DNA of 18,209 nt from JBMNCQ01 sp049366715 (GTDB taxonomy: Bacteria > Bacillota > Peptococcia > Peptococcales > BICA1-8). The notes below the pieces were generated by a model that saw nothing but the letters and a program-made list of their open reading frames with translations, did not search any database and had not been told where the DNA came from. The stretch spans positions 1 through 18,209 of the forward strand of contig JBMNCQ010000005.1 in NCBI GenBank assembly GCA_049366715.1. Direction: 5' to 3'. A program made the translations under genes and the position numbers. This document shows, one piece after another, positions 4,335 through 11,681 of this stretch (the stretch's first letter is position 1; every line of letters begins with the position of its first letter).

Positions 4335-6140
4335 TTGGATAGGAAAAAACTGAGTATGCTGGTTATAAGTATTGTAGTGACAGTGGCTTTACTTGGCTGT
4401 GCACCTAAGAAAGAAGTTAATCCCGGGCCTCCGCCTCCTGCGGATAACCGGTTTGATCTTATCGTAGTAGGCGGGGAGCCGGAGGGGGTTGCCGCTGCCG
4501 TATCGGCCTCCAGGAACGGGCTGACGGTTCTTCTTATTGAAGATGATGAGGCTTTAGGTGGTCTAATGACTTTAGGCAAGCTCAATTTCATTGATATGAA
4601 CCACGGCCGGGACGGCACCTTACTGACCCAGGGAATTTTTAAGGAATTTCATGACCGGGTCGGGGGTACTGCCTTTGATGTTGAGGAAGCTAAGGCAGTT
4701 TTTAAGGATATGGTGGACAAACAGAGATCGGTCGTGTTAAAGCTGAATACAAAATTTCTGGAGCCCATTAAAGACGGCGGGACCTTAACCGGTGTTAGGG
4801 TGGAGGAAGCAGGGCAGGTCAAAGAGTACTACGGTCAAAGGCTGGTTGATGCTACGGCAGATGCTGATTTAGCCGCTGCCGGCGGTGTGCCTTATACTTT
4901 TGCCGGGGAGGATATTGGGGAAAAGGACCGGCAGATGGGTGTAACGCTGGTTTTTGAGCTGAGTAATGTGGACTGGAATAAGGTTGTGAAGTATCTGAAA
5001 AATGACGGTAATGACGGTACCGGAGCCGACAGCAAGTCGGCCTGGGGTTATACCGATGAGGGTTTCAGCTATGAGCCTCAGGACCCTTTGATGCGTTTAA
5101 GGGGCTTTAATATCGCCCGGCAGGATAACGGTGATGTGCTGATCAATGCCTTGATTATTTTTGGTGTGGATGTTTTAGATCCGGAAAGCAAAGCGGCGGG
5201 AATTGCCCGGGGCAGGGAGGAATTACAGCATATCCTGCCTTATGTCAGGGAGAATTTCGTAGGCTTTGAAGAGGCCCGGCTGGTGGGGACCGCGGAGCAG
5301 TTATATGTGAGAGAAAGCAGGCATATCATTGGTGAGTACCAGTTAACCATCGATGATGTTTTAGAAAACCGGGACCAGTGGGATAAGATCGCTGTCGGCA
5401 GCTATCCGGTGGATGTCCAGCCTACCGCAACCCAGCGCTGGGGCACGGTTATCGGCAATCCTGACAGGTATGCCGTACCCTTTAGAAGCCTGGTTCCCCT
5501 GGAAGTGGAGAATTTACTGGTGGTAGGCAGAAGTGCGTCCTATAAATCATTAGCTGCCGGAAGTGCCCGGGTAATACCCCTGGGAATGTGTGAGGGTGAA
5601 GCAGCCGGGGTGGCGGCGGCTTATTCGATCAATAATGAACTGTCTTTCAGGGACATGACGAAATCCCGGGAAGCTATTGAGGCAGTGCAGGAGAAGCTCA
5701 TTGCCCAGGGTGCCTACCTAAAATCTTTTGCAATCAAGGAACCGAATACCGAGCACTGGGCCTATGACGGTGTGCGGGTAATCAGAGGACTGGGGCTTTT
5801 GGACGGCGGGTACAACAATGATTACCGGTTAGAAGAGCCGCTGGGCAAATGGCGCTTTCAAAACCTCATTAATAAAACCCTGGAAAAGGCCGGCCGGCAG
5901 TCGGAAGAATATATCGAGGTCTCCGACCCGCCCACTAATGAGGAAATTCTTAAAGGCATCGCTTGGGGACTAGGGTACCGGACAGATTCATATGCAGAGG
6001 CGCAGGAAATATTAGCAGAAAAAGGCGTCCTGACTGAAAAACTGCGGCCCTATTTTGCTGAGCGGGATAAACAGCCCCAGGCTGCGGAAGTTACCGTGCT
6101 GGCCGCTAATGTGTATAAATATTTCCGGGGGCGGAAGTAA
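4335..6140 (+). CDS. FAD-dependent oxidoreductase lipoprotein with SLH-like C-terminus
   Basis: A 601-residue lipoprotein. Signal peptide 1-21 ends in the lipobox LLGC (Cys22), then a proline-rich spacer (PGPPPP) leads to an FAD-binding Rossmann fold beginning FDLIVVGGEPEG at about 40-51 with the ribose-binding acid in LLIEDD. A second dinucleotide-domain stretch LLVVGRSASYKSLAAGSAR begins near 393. This is the FAD_oxidored (PF12831-like) layout; substrate unknown. From about 473, EHWAYDGVRVIRGLGLLDGG to about 515 resembles an SLH domain (HWA..AI..L...G), and a looser helical segment follows to the end. Membrane anchoring plus wall-binding tail places it on the outer face, an unusual site for a flavoenzyme. 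TTG start chosen after GGGGG, placing the signal peptide correctly. It ends on a terminator and forms a single-gene unit. Confidence 0.82.
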   Translation: MDRKKLSMLVISIVVTVALLGCAPKKEVNPGPPPPADNRFDLIVVGGEPEGVAAAVSASRNGLTVLLIEDDEALGGLMTLGKLNFIDMNHGRDGTLLTQGIFKEFHDRVGGTAFDVEEAKAVFKDMVDKQRSVVLKLNTKFLEPIKDGGTLTGVRVEEAGQVKEYYGQRLVDATADADLAAAGGVPYTFAGEDIGEKDRQMGVTLVFELSNVDWNKVVKYLKNDGNDGTGADSKSAWGYTDEGFSYEPQDPLMRLRGFNIARQDNGDVLINALIIFGVDVLDPESKAAGIARGREELQHILPYVRENFVGFEEARLVGTAEQLYVRESRHIIGEYQLTIDDVLENRDQWDKIAVGSYPVDVQPTATQRWGTVIGNPDRYAVPFRSLVPLEVENLLVVGRSASYKSLAAGSARVIPLGMCEGEAAGVAAAYSINNELSFRDMTKSREAIEAVQEKLIAQGAYLKSFAIKEPNTEHWAYDGVRVIRGLGLLDGGYNNDYRLEEPLGKWRFQNLINKTLEKAGRQSEEYIEVSDPPTNEEILKGIAWGLGYRTDSYAEAQEILAEKGVLTEKLRPYFAERDKQPQAAEVTVLAANVYKYFRGRK

Positions 6141-6270
6141 ATATATGATAAAGGTATAATAATGCTGCCGGCAACAGAGTTTGTAAATGGTATTACAATG
6201 TGGTGTGCAAGTGAGTTTAAGGAGGAATTGTTAGGTAGCTAAGTAATGAATGCGGAGGAAAAAAGTAATA

Positions 6271-6309
6271 AAAAAAGAGGTAAATTTTACATAAATTTAC
6301 CTCTTTTTT
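6271..6309 (+). terminator. Perfect bidirectional intrinsic terminator
   Basis: A perfect 17-bp stem: AAAAAAGAGGTAAATTT (6271-6287) with 6293-6309, and a 5-nt loop. It ends in T6 and starts in A6, so it works in both directions. It separates the FAD gene from the efflux promoter, whose -35 begins 2 bp after it. Confidence 0.88.
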
Positions 6310-6310
6310 A

Positions 6311-6339
6311 TTGACAGGAGTTATGGAAGAATATAGAAT
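6311..6339 (+). promoter_or_regulatory. Sigma-A type promoter of the efflux operon
   Basis: TTGACA (6311-6316), 17-bp spacer, TAGAAT (6334-6339). The start should fall near 6346, just before the palindrome at 6351-6366. Confidence 0.82.
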
Positions 6340-6350
6340 ACTACTATATG

Positions 6351-6366
6351 CCGACCGACTGGTCGG
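6351..6366. promoter_or_regulatory. Putative TetR operator
   Basis: The inverted repeat CCGACC-GACT-GGTCGG lies immediately downstream of the predicted transcript start and before the first gene of the operon, which ends with a TetR gene. GACC...GGTC half-sites of this kind are common for TetR-family repressors of efflux operons. Autorepression is inference. Confidence 0.72.
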
Positions 6367-6397
6367 ACAATGAGTATAAATAAAGGAGCAGATTATC

Positions 6398-7459
6398 GTG
6401 AAGTTAGGAAAAAAATTATTAATTTTCGGTGTAGTCTTAATAATCGCAATTGCAGCTATCGGATGCGGCAGCGCAGGAAAAGTAGAGGAAGAGGAGACAG
6501 TCACAAAAATTCCTGTGGAAGTGCAGGATGTGCGGCAGGATATATTTAGAAAGCATATTGTCTTGAGCGGCATAACTAAGCCTGAGGCTACCGTTACCGT
6601 TTATCCCCAGCTGATGAGCGCGGAAAAAATTGTTTCCCTGAACATCAAAGTCGGTGATAAAGTAACGGAAGGTCAGACTATTGCAGTTGTTGACCAGAGC
6701 AGCACGGCCATCTCATTAAAGAATGCTCAAATTAATTATGATAATGTTTTAGCCGATTATGAACGGAATAAAGTTCTTTTTGACAGCGGCGCAATTTCCA
6801 ATGTAATTTTCGAACAAAAAGAGCTCGCCCTTAAGCAGGCCCAGAATAGTCTGGATGCCCAGCAGCTGGCCTATAACAATACCATCATTAAAGCTTCTAT
6901 TTCGGGAGTAATTACGGAAGTACATACGGAGCAGGGTGCTTTAGCCTCGGCTCAAACACCTCTGGCGGTGATTACGAATATTGACAGCCTGGAAATCGAT
7001 ACCAGTGTTAATGAGATGCAGGTCAATAAGATTATGGAGGGCGATGAGCTGGGCGTATTCATTCCTTCCGCCGATCACAGCCTTTTTGACGGTAAAATAG
7101 AAAGCATTAGTCCTGTTATGAACGAAAGTATTAAAGCTTATCCTGTTGTGATCACTGTGGAGAATCGTGATAATGTCATCAAAGCCGGGATGTATGCGGA
7201 AGTTGAAATTGTCACGGATGTTCATCCCGATGTCGTTCTTGTACCCACAGAAGCTGTAATTACCAGGGACGGGGCAAGCCGGGTATATGTTGTTGAAGGT
7301 GAGACCGCCGTCGCCAAAAGCGTGGAGATTGGCTTGAATAACGGAACAGTAACGGAAATCCTCAGTGGTTTGAGTAAAGGAGAAAGCATAGTTACCAGGG
7401 GGCAGGAAGATCTGGTAGACGGAGATCTTGTTACAGTAGTTAAAAGAGGTGAAAATTAA
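6398..7459 (+). CDS. RND efflux periplasmic adaptor (membrane fusion) lipoprotein
   Basis: A 353-residue HlyD/AcrA-type adaptor that would couple the RND pump to an exit path. The GTG start follows AAAGGAG by 10-11 bp. The N-terminus is a lipoprotein signal ending AAIGC (Cys23). Domains in order: first half of the lipoyl/barrel-sandwich domain with NIKVGDKVTEGQTIAVVD (about 85-105); a short coiled-coil hairpin (about 110-160, KNAQINYDNVLADYERNK to LAYNNT); second lipoyl half KASISGVITEVHTEQGAL; then the beta-barrel and membrane-proximal domains, ending VKRGEN. The hairpin is short, as in many Firmicute and HAE1-type adaptors. The stop overlaps the pump start by one base (TAATG), giving tight coupling. 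Confidence 0.92.
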   Translation: MKLGKKLLIFGVVLIIAIAAIGCGSAGKVEEEETVTKIPVEVQDVRQDIFRKHIVLSGITKPEATVTVYPQLMSAEKIVSLNIKVGDKVTEGQTIAVVDQSSTAISLKNAQINYDNVLADYERNKVLFDSGAISNVIFEQKELALKQAQNSLDAQQLAYNNTIIKASISGVITEVHTEQGALASAQTPLAVITNIDSLEIDTSVNEMQVNKIMEGDELGVFIPSADHSLFDGKIESISPVMNESIKAYPVVITVENRDNVIKAGMYAEVEIVTDVHPDVVLVPTEAVITRDGASRVYVVEGETAVAKSVEIGLNNGTVTEILSGLSKGESIVTRGQEDLVDGDLVTVVKRGEN

Positions 7460-10400
7460 TGAAGCTGGCCAACCTTTCTGTTGAGAGACCGATCGGGATT
7501 TTAATGGTTATCCTGGTTATCCTGCTTCTGGGTGCCGTTTCTCTGAGCAGACTTGCAATTGATTTATTTCCGGAACTCAACCTGCCGGTGGCATTAGTTT
7601 CCGTATCTTATGAAGGAGTCGGACCGGAAGAGATTGAGAAGCTTGTTAGCAGGCCGCTGGAAGAGCAAATGAGTACTTTAAGCGGCATTGAAACAGTGAG
7701 TTCCCAGAGCTCTTCCGGGAACAGCGTTGTCATTGCCCAGTTTAAGTGGGGTACGGATATGGACGATGCTACCATGAAGATGCGGGAAAAGGTAGACTTC
7801 ATTAAATCTTATCTGCCCGATGATATCAGTCAGCCCATGATCATGAAATTAGATTTGAATTCCATGCCGATCATGATGGTAGGTGTTTCCGGGGAGCGGG
7901 ATCTTAATGATTTAAAGAAGATTGTCGAGGATAAAATCCAGCCCCGGGTGGAAAGGATAGACGGGGTGGCTTCTCTTAATATTATGGGCGGCCGCACAAG
8001 GGAAATCCATGTGGAAGTCGACCCTTATAAGCTCCAGGCTTATGGCTTAAGTATCAGTAATATTACCCAGGTTATCCAGGTTGAAAATAATAACAGCTCC
8101 GGGGGTTATGTGGAACAGGGCAATAAAGACTACCTGTTGAGGGTAAAGGGTGAATACACCAGTCTCCAGGAGCTGGAAGACACTTTGATTCCTTTACAAA
8201 ACGGGACGTCTATTCAATTGAAATACCTGGCCGACATTAATGATACCTATGAAGACCTTAGTTCTTATACCCTTCTTAACGGGAAGCCGACAATAGGGAT
8301 CAGTATTCAAAAGCAAAGTGATGCCAATACCGTTGAAGTATCCGATGCGGTAAACAAAGCCTTTGCAGAAATGGAAAAAGACCTTCCCGGTAATATCGTG
8401 ATCAGATCGGCCTTTGACCAGGCTCAATTTATCCGGGATGCTATCAATAGAGTTATCTATAACGGTTATATTGGTGCGGTGCTGGCCGTGATTATCCTGT
8501 TTTTATTTTTACGCAGTTTGAGAAGTACTTTAATAATCGGTACCGCTATCCCGATTTCCATTATAACTACCTTTATCCTGGTCTACTTTGCCGGACTCAC
8601 CTTAAACATGATGTCCTTAGGGGGTCTGGCTCTAGGGATCGGGATGATGGTGGACAGTGCTATTGTTATCCTGGAAAATATCTACCGGCACCGCCAGGAG
8701 GGCATGGGCCGGCTGGAGGCTGCCAAGTTTGGCGCCTCGGAAGTGGGAACTGCGGTAGTTGCTTCAACCCTGACAACTGTTGCCGTATTTTTGCCTATCG
8801 TGTATGTGGAAGGAATTGCTGCCCAGATCTTCAGGCCGCTGGCCTTAACGGTATCTTTTTCTTTATTTGCTTCCCTCATGGTAGCACTCAGCTTGATTCC
8901 CATGCTTTCCTCCAAGCTGCTGATTGTTGAAAATAATGGGAACGGCCATGGCAAACCGAAAAATATTTTTCAGCGGATGAGCAAGGGCTGGGGGAAGGTG
9001 CTTAATACTATTGATGACAAGTACCAGATTATGCTCACCTGGGCCTTGAAGCATCGTAAGACAGTTATTTTTAGTGCCCTGGCTTTGCTTATCGTCAGTG
9101 TGGCTTTGATTCCCACTGTGGGCATGGAATTCATGCCCCAGCAGGATGGCGGGAGCTTTCAGGTCAGTATCAGCCTCCCCAATAGTACTGTTCTGGAAGA
9201 AACAACGGCCGTAACGGAAAAGGTAGAAGAAATTATTCTGGGGATTCCGGAAGTAGATTCGGTTTTTGTGGCAATTGGCGGAGGCCAGGGAGGTCCTATG
9301 GGTGGCTCAGAGTCTAATTCGGCCAGTATTTATGGTAATCTGGTAACCCTCAAGGAAAGAGAACGCAGTGTTTTTGAAGTAATGGAAGATGTCCGTGTCA
9401 AGACCAAAGATATAGCCGGTGCGGAAATAAGCATTTCTGGCGAGCAGGGGATGGGCGGTTCCTCGTCACCTATTAATATTACCATTAAAGGAGATGACCT
9501 GAGTGTTTTGGAGGAACTCGCCGAGGAGTTCGCTCAAGTGGTCCGGAGTGTTCCCGGTACGAGGGAAGTGACCACGAGTCTGGAGGACGTTGCCCCGGAA
9601 TTGTCTGTTCGACTGGACAGGGAGAAAGCCGCTAAATATGGAATTTCTTCGGCTCAGGTATCTCAGACGCTACGTACGGGTCTGCAGGGGGCAACTGCCT
9701 CCAAATACCGTTCCGGCGGAGATGAGATTGATATCAAGATCATCATGCCGGAGGCCTACCGAAAATCACTGGACGATGTACAACGGCTGATGATCCCTTC
9801 CCAAATGGGCTTCAATGTTCCTTTGGAGGAAGTGGCGGAAGTAAGCTACGAAACCGGGCCGACAACAATCAGCAGGGTTGATCAATCCCGTCAGGTTGCA
9901 GTTTCGGGAGATATCTTAGACCGTGATTTGCGGAGTGTAACTGCGGAAATTCAACAAGATGTCAAAGATATAGCCTTGCCGGTGGGTTATGAAGTAGAAT
10001 TCGGCGGGGCCAATGAGGACATGATGGAGTCCTTTATAAGTCTGGCTCAGGCGCTGGTTTTAGCCATAATCATTGTCTATATGATCCTGGCGGCTCAATT
10101 TGAAGCCTTACTTTATCCTTTAATTATCATGTTTAGTATACCGCCTACTTTGGTCGGCATCGTAGCGGGGCTCTTGATTTCCGGCAGAAGTTTCAGCGTG
10201 CCGGCATTTATCGGGGTCATCATGCTGGCCGGAATTGTTGTAAACAATGCAATTGTGCTGGTTGATTATATTAATACGCTGAGAAAGCGCGGTATGGATA
10301 AAGAAGAAGCCATCTTAAAAGCCGGTCCTACCCGTCTGCGGCCGATCCTGATGACTACCCTGACAACGGTATTGGCTCTGGCCCCGTCGGCTCTGGGAAT

Positions 10401-10596
10401 AGGCGAGGGTGCGGAGACTATGGCGCCGATGGCTACGTCGGTTGTGGCCGGGCTCATTTTCTCAACTTTAGTTACTTTGGTTTTGATTCCTGTTATGTAC
10501 TACATAATGGATGATTGGGGCCGTAAAATCACTTCTAAATTCACTAGGACCGTAACAGGCGAAACTGGTTCCGAAGAAGGTATGTCCAATGTCTGA
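7459..10596 (+). CDS. RND-type efflux transporter (AcrB/HAE1-like)
   Basis: A 1045-residue proton-driven exporter of the AcrB/MexF/SwrC type, full length. It has TM1 at about 10-30 (PIGILMVILVILLLG), a large extracytoplasmic loop, a TM2-TM6 block at about 335-480, TM7 near 537-553, a second large loop, and a TM8-TM12 block at about 855-1020. The TM4 motif GMMVDSAIVILENI keeps one acidic relay residue (Asp399) but has Ser400 where AcrB has its second Asp. TM10 reads GIVVNNAIVLVDYI, with Asn929 at the position of the AcrB relay Lys. The same pattern is common in Gram-positive and SwrC-like members, so the pump is probably active. Substrates (lipopeptides, fatty acids, solvents or drugs) cannot be read from sequence. 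The end overlaps tetR by 8 bp. Confidence 0.93.
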   Translation: MKLANLSVERPIGILMVILVILLLGAVSLSRLAIDLFPELNLPVALVSVSYEGVGPEEIEKLVSRPLEEQMSTLSGIETVSSQSSSGNSVVIAQFKWGTDMDDATMKMREKVDFIKSYLPDDISQPMIMKLDLNSMPIMMVGVSGERDLNDLKKIVEDKIQPRVERIDGVASLNIMGGRTREIHVEVDPYKLQAYGLSISNITQVIQVENNNSSGGYVEQGNKDYLLRVKGEYTSLQELEDTLIPLQNGTSIQLKYLADINDTYEDLSSYTLLNGKPTIGISIQKQSDANTVEVSDAVNKAFAEMEKDLPGNIVIRSAFDQAQFIRDAINRVIYNGYIGAVLAVIILFLFLRSLRSTLIIGTAIPISIITTFILVYFAGLTLNMMSLGGLALGIGMMVDSAIVILENIYRHRQEGMGRLEAAKFGASEVGTAVVASTLTTVAVFLPIVYVEGIAAQIFRPLALTVSFSLFASLMVALSLIPMLSSKLLIVENNGNGHGKPKNIFQRMSKGWGKVLNTIDDKYQIMLTWALKHRKTVIFSALALLIVSVALIPTVGMEFMPQQDGGSFQVSISLPNSTVLEETTAVTEKVEEIILGIPEVDSVFVAIGGGQGGPMGGSESNSASIYGNLVTLKERERSVFEVMEDVRVKTKDIAGAEISISGEQGMGGSSSPINITIKGDDLSVLEELAEEFAQVVRSVPGTREVTTSLEDVAPELSVRLDREKAAKYGISSAQVSQTLRTGLQGATASKYRSGGDEIDIKIIMPEAYRKSLDDVQRLMIPSQMGFNVPLEEVAEVSYETGPTTISRVDQSRQVAVSGDILDRDLRSVTAEIQQDVKDIALPVGYEVEFGGANEDMMESFISLAQALVLAIIIVYMILAAQFEALLYPLIIMFSIPPTLVGIVAGLLISGRSFSVPAFIGVIMLAGIVVNNAIVLVDYINTLRKRGMDKEEAILKAGPTRLRPILMTTLTTVLALAPSALGIGEGAETMAPMATSVVAGLIFSTLVTLVLIPVMYYIMDDWGRKITSKFTRTVTGETGSEEGMSNV

Positions 10597-11191
10597 AAAA
10601 CCGAAGAGACAGATTATACTGGAGGCGGCTTTTGAAGTGTTCAGTTCCAAGGGCTTTTATGCTGCCAAGGTTGATGAAATCGCCGAGAAGGCCGGGATAG
10701 GCAAGGGTACCATCTATGAATATTTTAAGAGCAAATCCCATGTGTTTCAGGAAATGTACAAGTGGTATATCGAAGAGTATTTCAGTGATCTGGAGTCAGG
10801 GATCACTCAGAGTAAAGACCCGGTAGTTGTATTGTACGGTATTGTTAAGAACCATGTCATATTTATGAACCGTTTTAAGAATCTGGCCGGTAAAATGCTA
10901 AGTGAGTCAACTTCCCATGCGGATGTGAATGTAGATCCGAACTTTAAAAAAGTCATGATCGAGAGATACAAGGTCAAAGTTGAAGAGCTGCAGTCGATAT
11001 TTGCCGAAGGGGTTAGACAAGGTATCTTTAGAGATGATATTGATGTCCAATTTTCTACAATATACTTTTTCAGCAGTTTCGACGGCCTTTGCCGTACCAT
11101 GCTGTTATTTGATATGGAGATTACCCCTGATGGAGTGGCGCGTAAGGTTGTAGACCTTCTCCTGAAAGGCATTAAAAAAGACAGAGGATAG
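10589..11191 (+). CDS. TetR/AcrR-family repressor of the efflux operon
   Basis: A 200-residue TetR-family protein. The N-terminal helix-turn-helix is standard: IILEAAFEVFSSKGFYAAKVDEIAEKAGI then GKGTIYEYFKSKSHVF, about residues 9-56. The C-terminal two thirds are helical and variable, forming the ligand-binding and dimer part, as is usual for this family. It starts inside the end of the RND gene (8-bp overlap) and is the last gene of the operon, so operator binding at 6351-6366 would make a negative loop relieved by a pump substrate. Ligand not predictable. Its TAG stop is also the first unit of a degenerate heptamer array. Confidence 0.92.
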   Translation: MSEKPKRQIILEAAFEVFSSKGFYAAKVDEIAEKAGIGKGTIYEYFKSKSHVFQEMYKWYIEEYFSDLESGITQSKDPVVVLYGIVKNHVIFMNRFKNLAGKMLSESTSHADVNVDPNFKKVMIERYKVKVEELQSIFAEGVRQGIFRDDIDVQFSTIYFFSSFDGLCRTMLLFDMEITPDGVARKVVDLLLKGIKKDRG

Positions 11192-11246
11192 GTTTGAAGT
11201 TTATAGTTTAAGGTTTAAAGTTGATAGTTGATAGTTTGTAGTTGAT
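11191..11246. repeat. Degenerate heptamer array (RGTTKRW-like, 8 units)
   Basis: Exactly 56 bp divide into eight 7-mers: GGTTTGA, AGTTTAT, AGTTTAA, GGTTTAA, AGTTGAT, AGTTGAT, AGTTTGT, AGTTGAT. All share RGTT at the start. The array begins on the last base of the tetR stop codon. The unit differs from the AACAGAG array 31 bp downstream. Confidence 0.85.
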
Positions 11247-11276
11247 GCATTACCGCAGAATTCGGCTATAATGCGG

Positions 11277-11324
11277 CAGAGAACAGAGAACAGAGAACAG
11301 AGAACAGAGAACAGAGAACAGAGA
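11277..11324. repeat. Heptanucleotide tandem array (AACAGAG)n, second copy
   Basis: About 6.9 perfect copies of the same 7-mer as at 1-54, in the same orientation (written CAGAGAA from 11277). It lies in the untranslated 3' region of the efflux operon between the degenerate array and the terminator. Reading frames through it on the minus strand (repeating LFSVLCS) are low-complexity artefacts. Confidence 0.95.
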
Positions 11325-11356
11325 GGAGATTGCTCCGCTGGTTGGTATGGTTTTTG

Positions 11357-11395
11357 ACTGTCCTTGCCGGCTGCAGACGGGGCAGTTTCTTTTTT
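11357..11395 (+). terminator. Intrinsic terminator of the efflux operon
   Basis: ACTGTCC (11357-11363) pairs with GGGCAGT (11380-11386) with one G-T wobble and a 16-nt loop that itself contains GCCGGC/GCAG-type pairing. The tail is TTCTTTTTT. It is 165 bp after the tetR stop, so both repeat arrays are in the transcript. Confidence 0.65.
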
Positions 11396-11681
11396 GTAGG
11401 CACAGCCTCAAGCTAAAGAGCAAAAGTTTCCGAATTTTTTTAGGGTTGTACGTAATTGGAAATAATATTAACAATGAGGTAATACTATACATCTTGTTAG
11501 GTTAGCGGTTCATTGATACAATAAATAGGTAAGCTTATTATTGCTTTGTGAATATGCCGCGAAATGCACCATATGGTTTTTTGATAAGGGAAAATAGCCT
11601 TTAGTTTATCGGGAATTGTAATTCAGTCTACTAAGTTTAGCAATAAGAGGTTGAGCGTTAAAAGTGATGGAGGAATAGAGG
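11396..11681. other. Upstream region of the DUF5693 gene
   Basis: AT-rich, no supported gene on either strand. I see the promoter candidate at 11513-11541, then a leader of about 135 nt up to a TGGAGGA Shine-Dalgarno site (11668-11674). No riboswitch or RNA gene recognised. Confidence 0.5.
11513..11541 (+). promoter_or_regulatory. Candidate sigma-A promoter for DUF5693-csaB
   Basis: TTGATA (11513-11518), 17-bp spacer, TATTAT (11536-11541). It is the best match in the gap before the two-gene envelope unit. Confidence 0.5.

Noticed and set aside
6246..6311. 22-codon frame starting ATG AAT GCG GAG
   Set aside because: It runs through the perfect terminator hairpin and its nearest ribosome site is about 20 bp away.
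9590..9790. Plus-strand 66-codon frame within the RND gene
   Set aside because: It is an alternate frame of a conserved, full-length pump; composition is not protein-like.
1..11324. CRISPR array suggested by regular repeats
   Set aside because: The arrays are contiguous 7-mers with no spacers, and no cas gene is present.
11250..11492. Minus-strand open frame with repeated LFSVLCS peptide
   Set aside because: It is only the reverse reading of the AACAGAG array plus the terminator region; low complexity, no ribosome site, no family.
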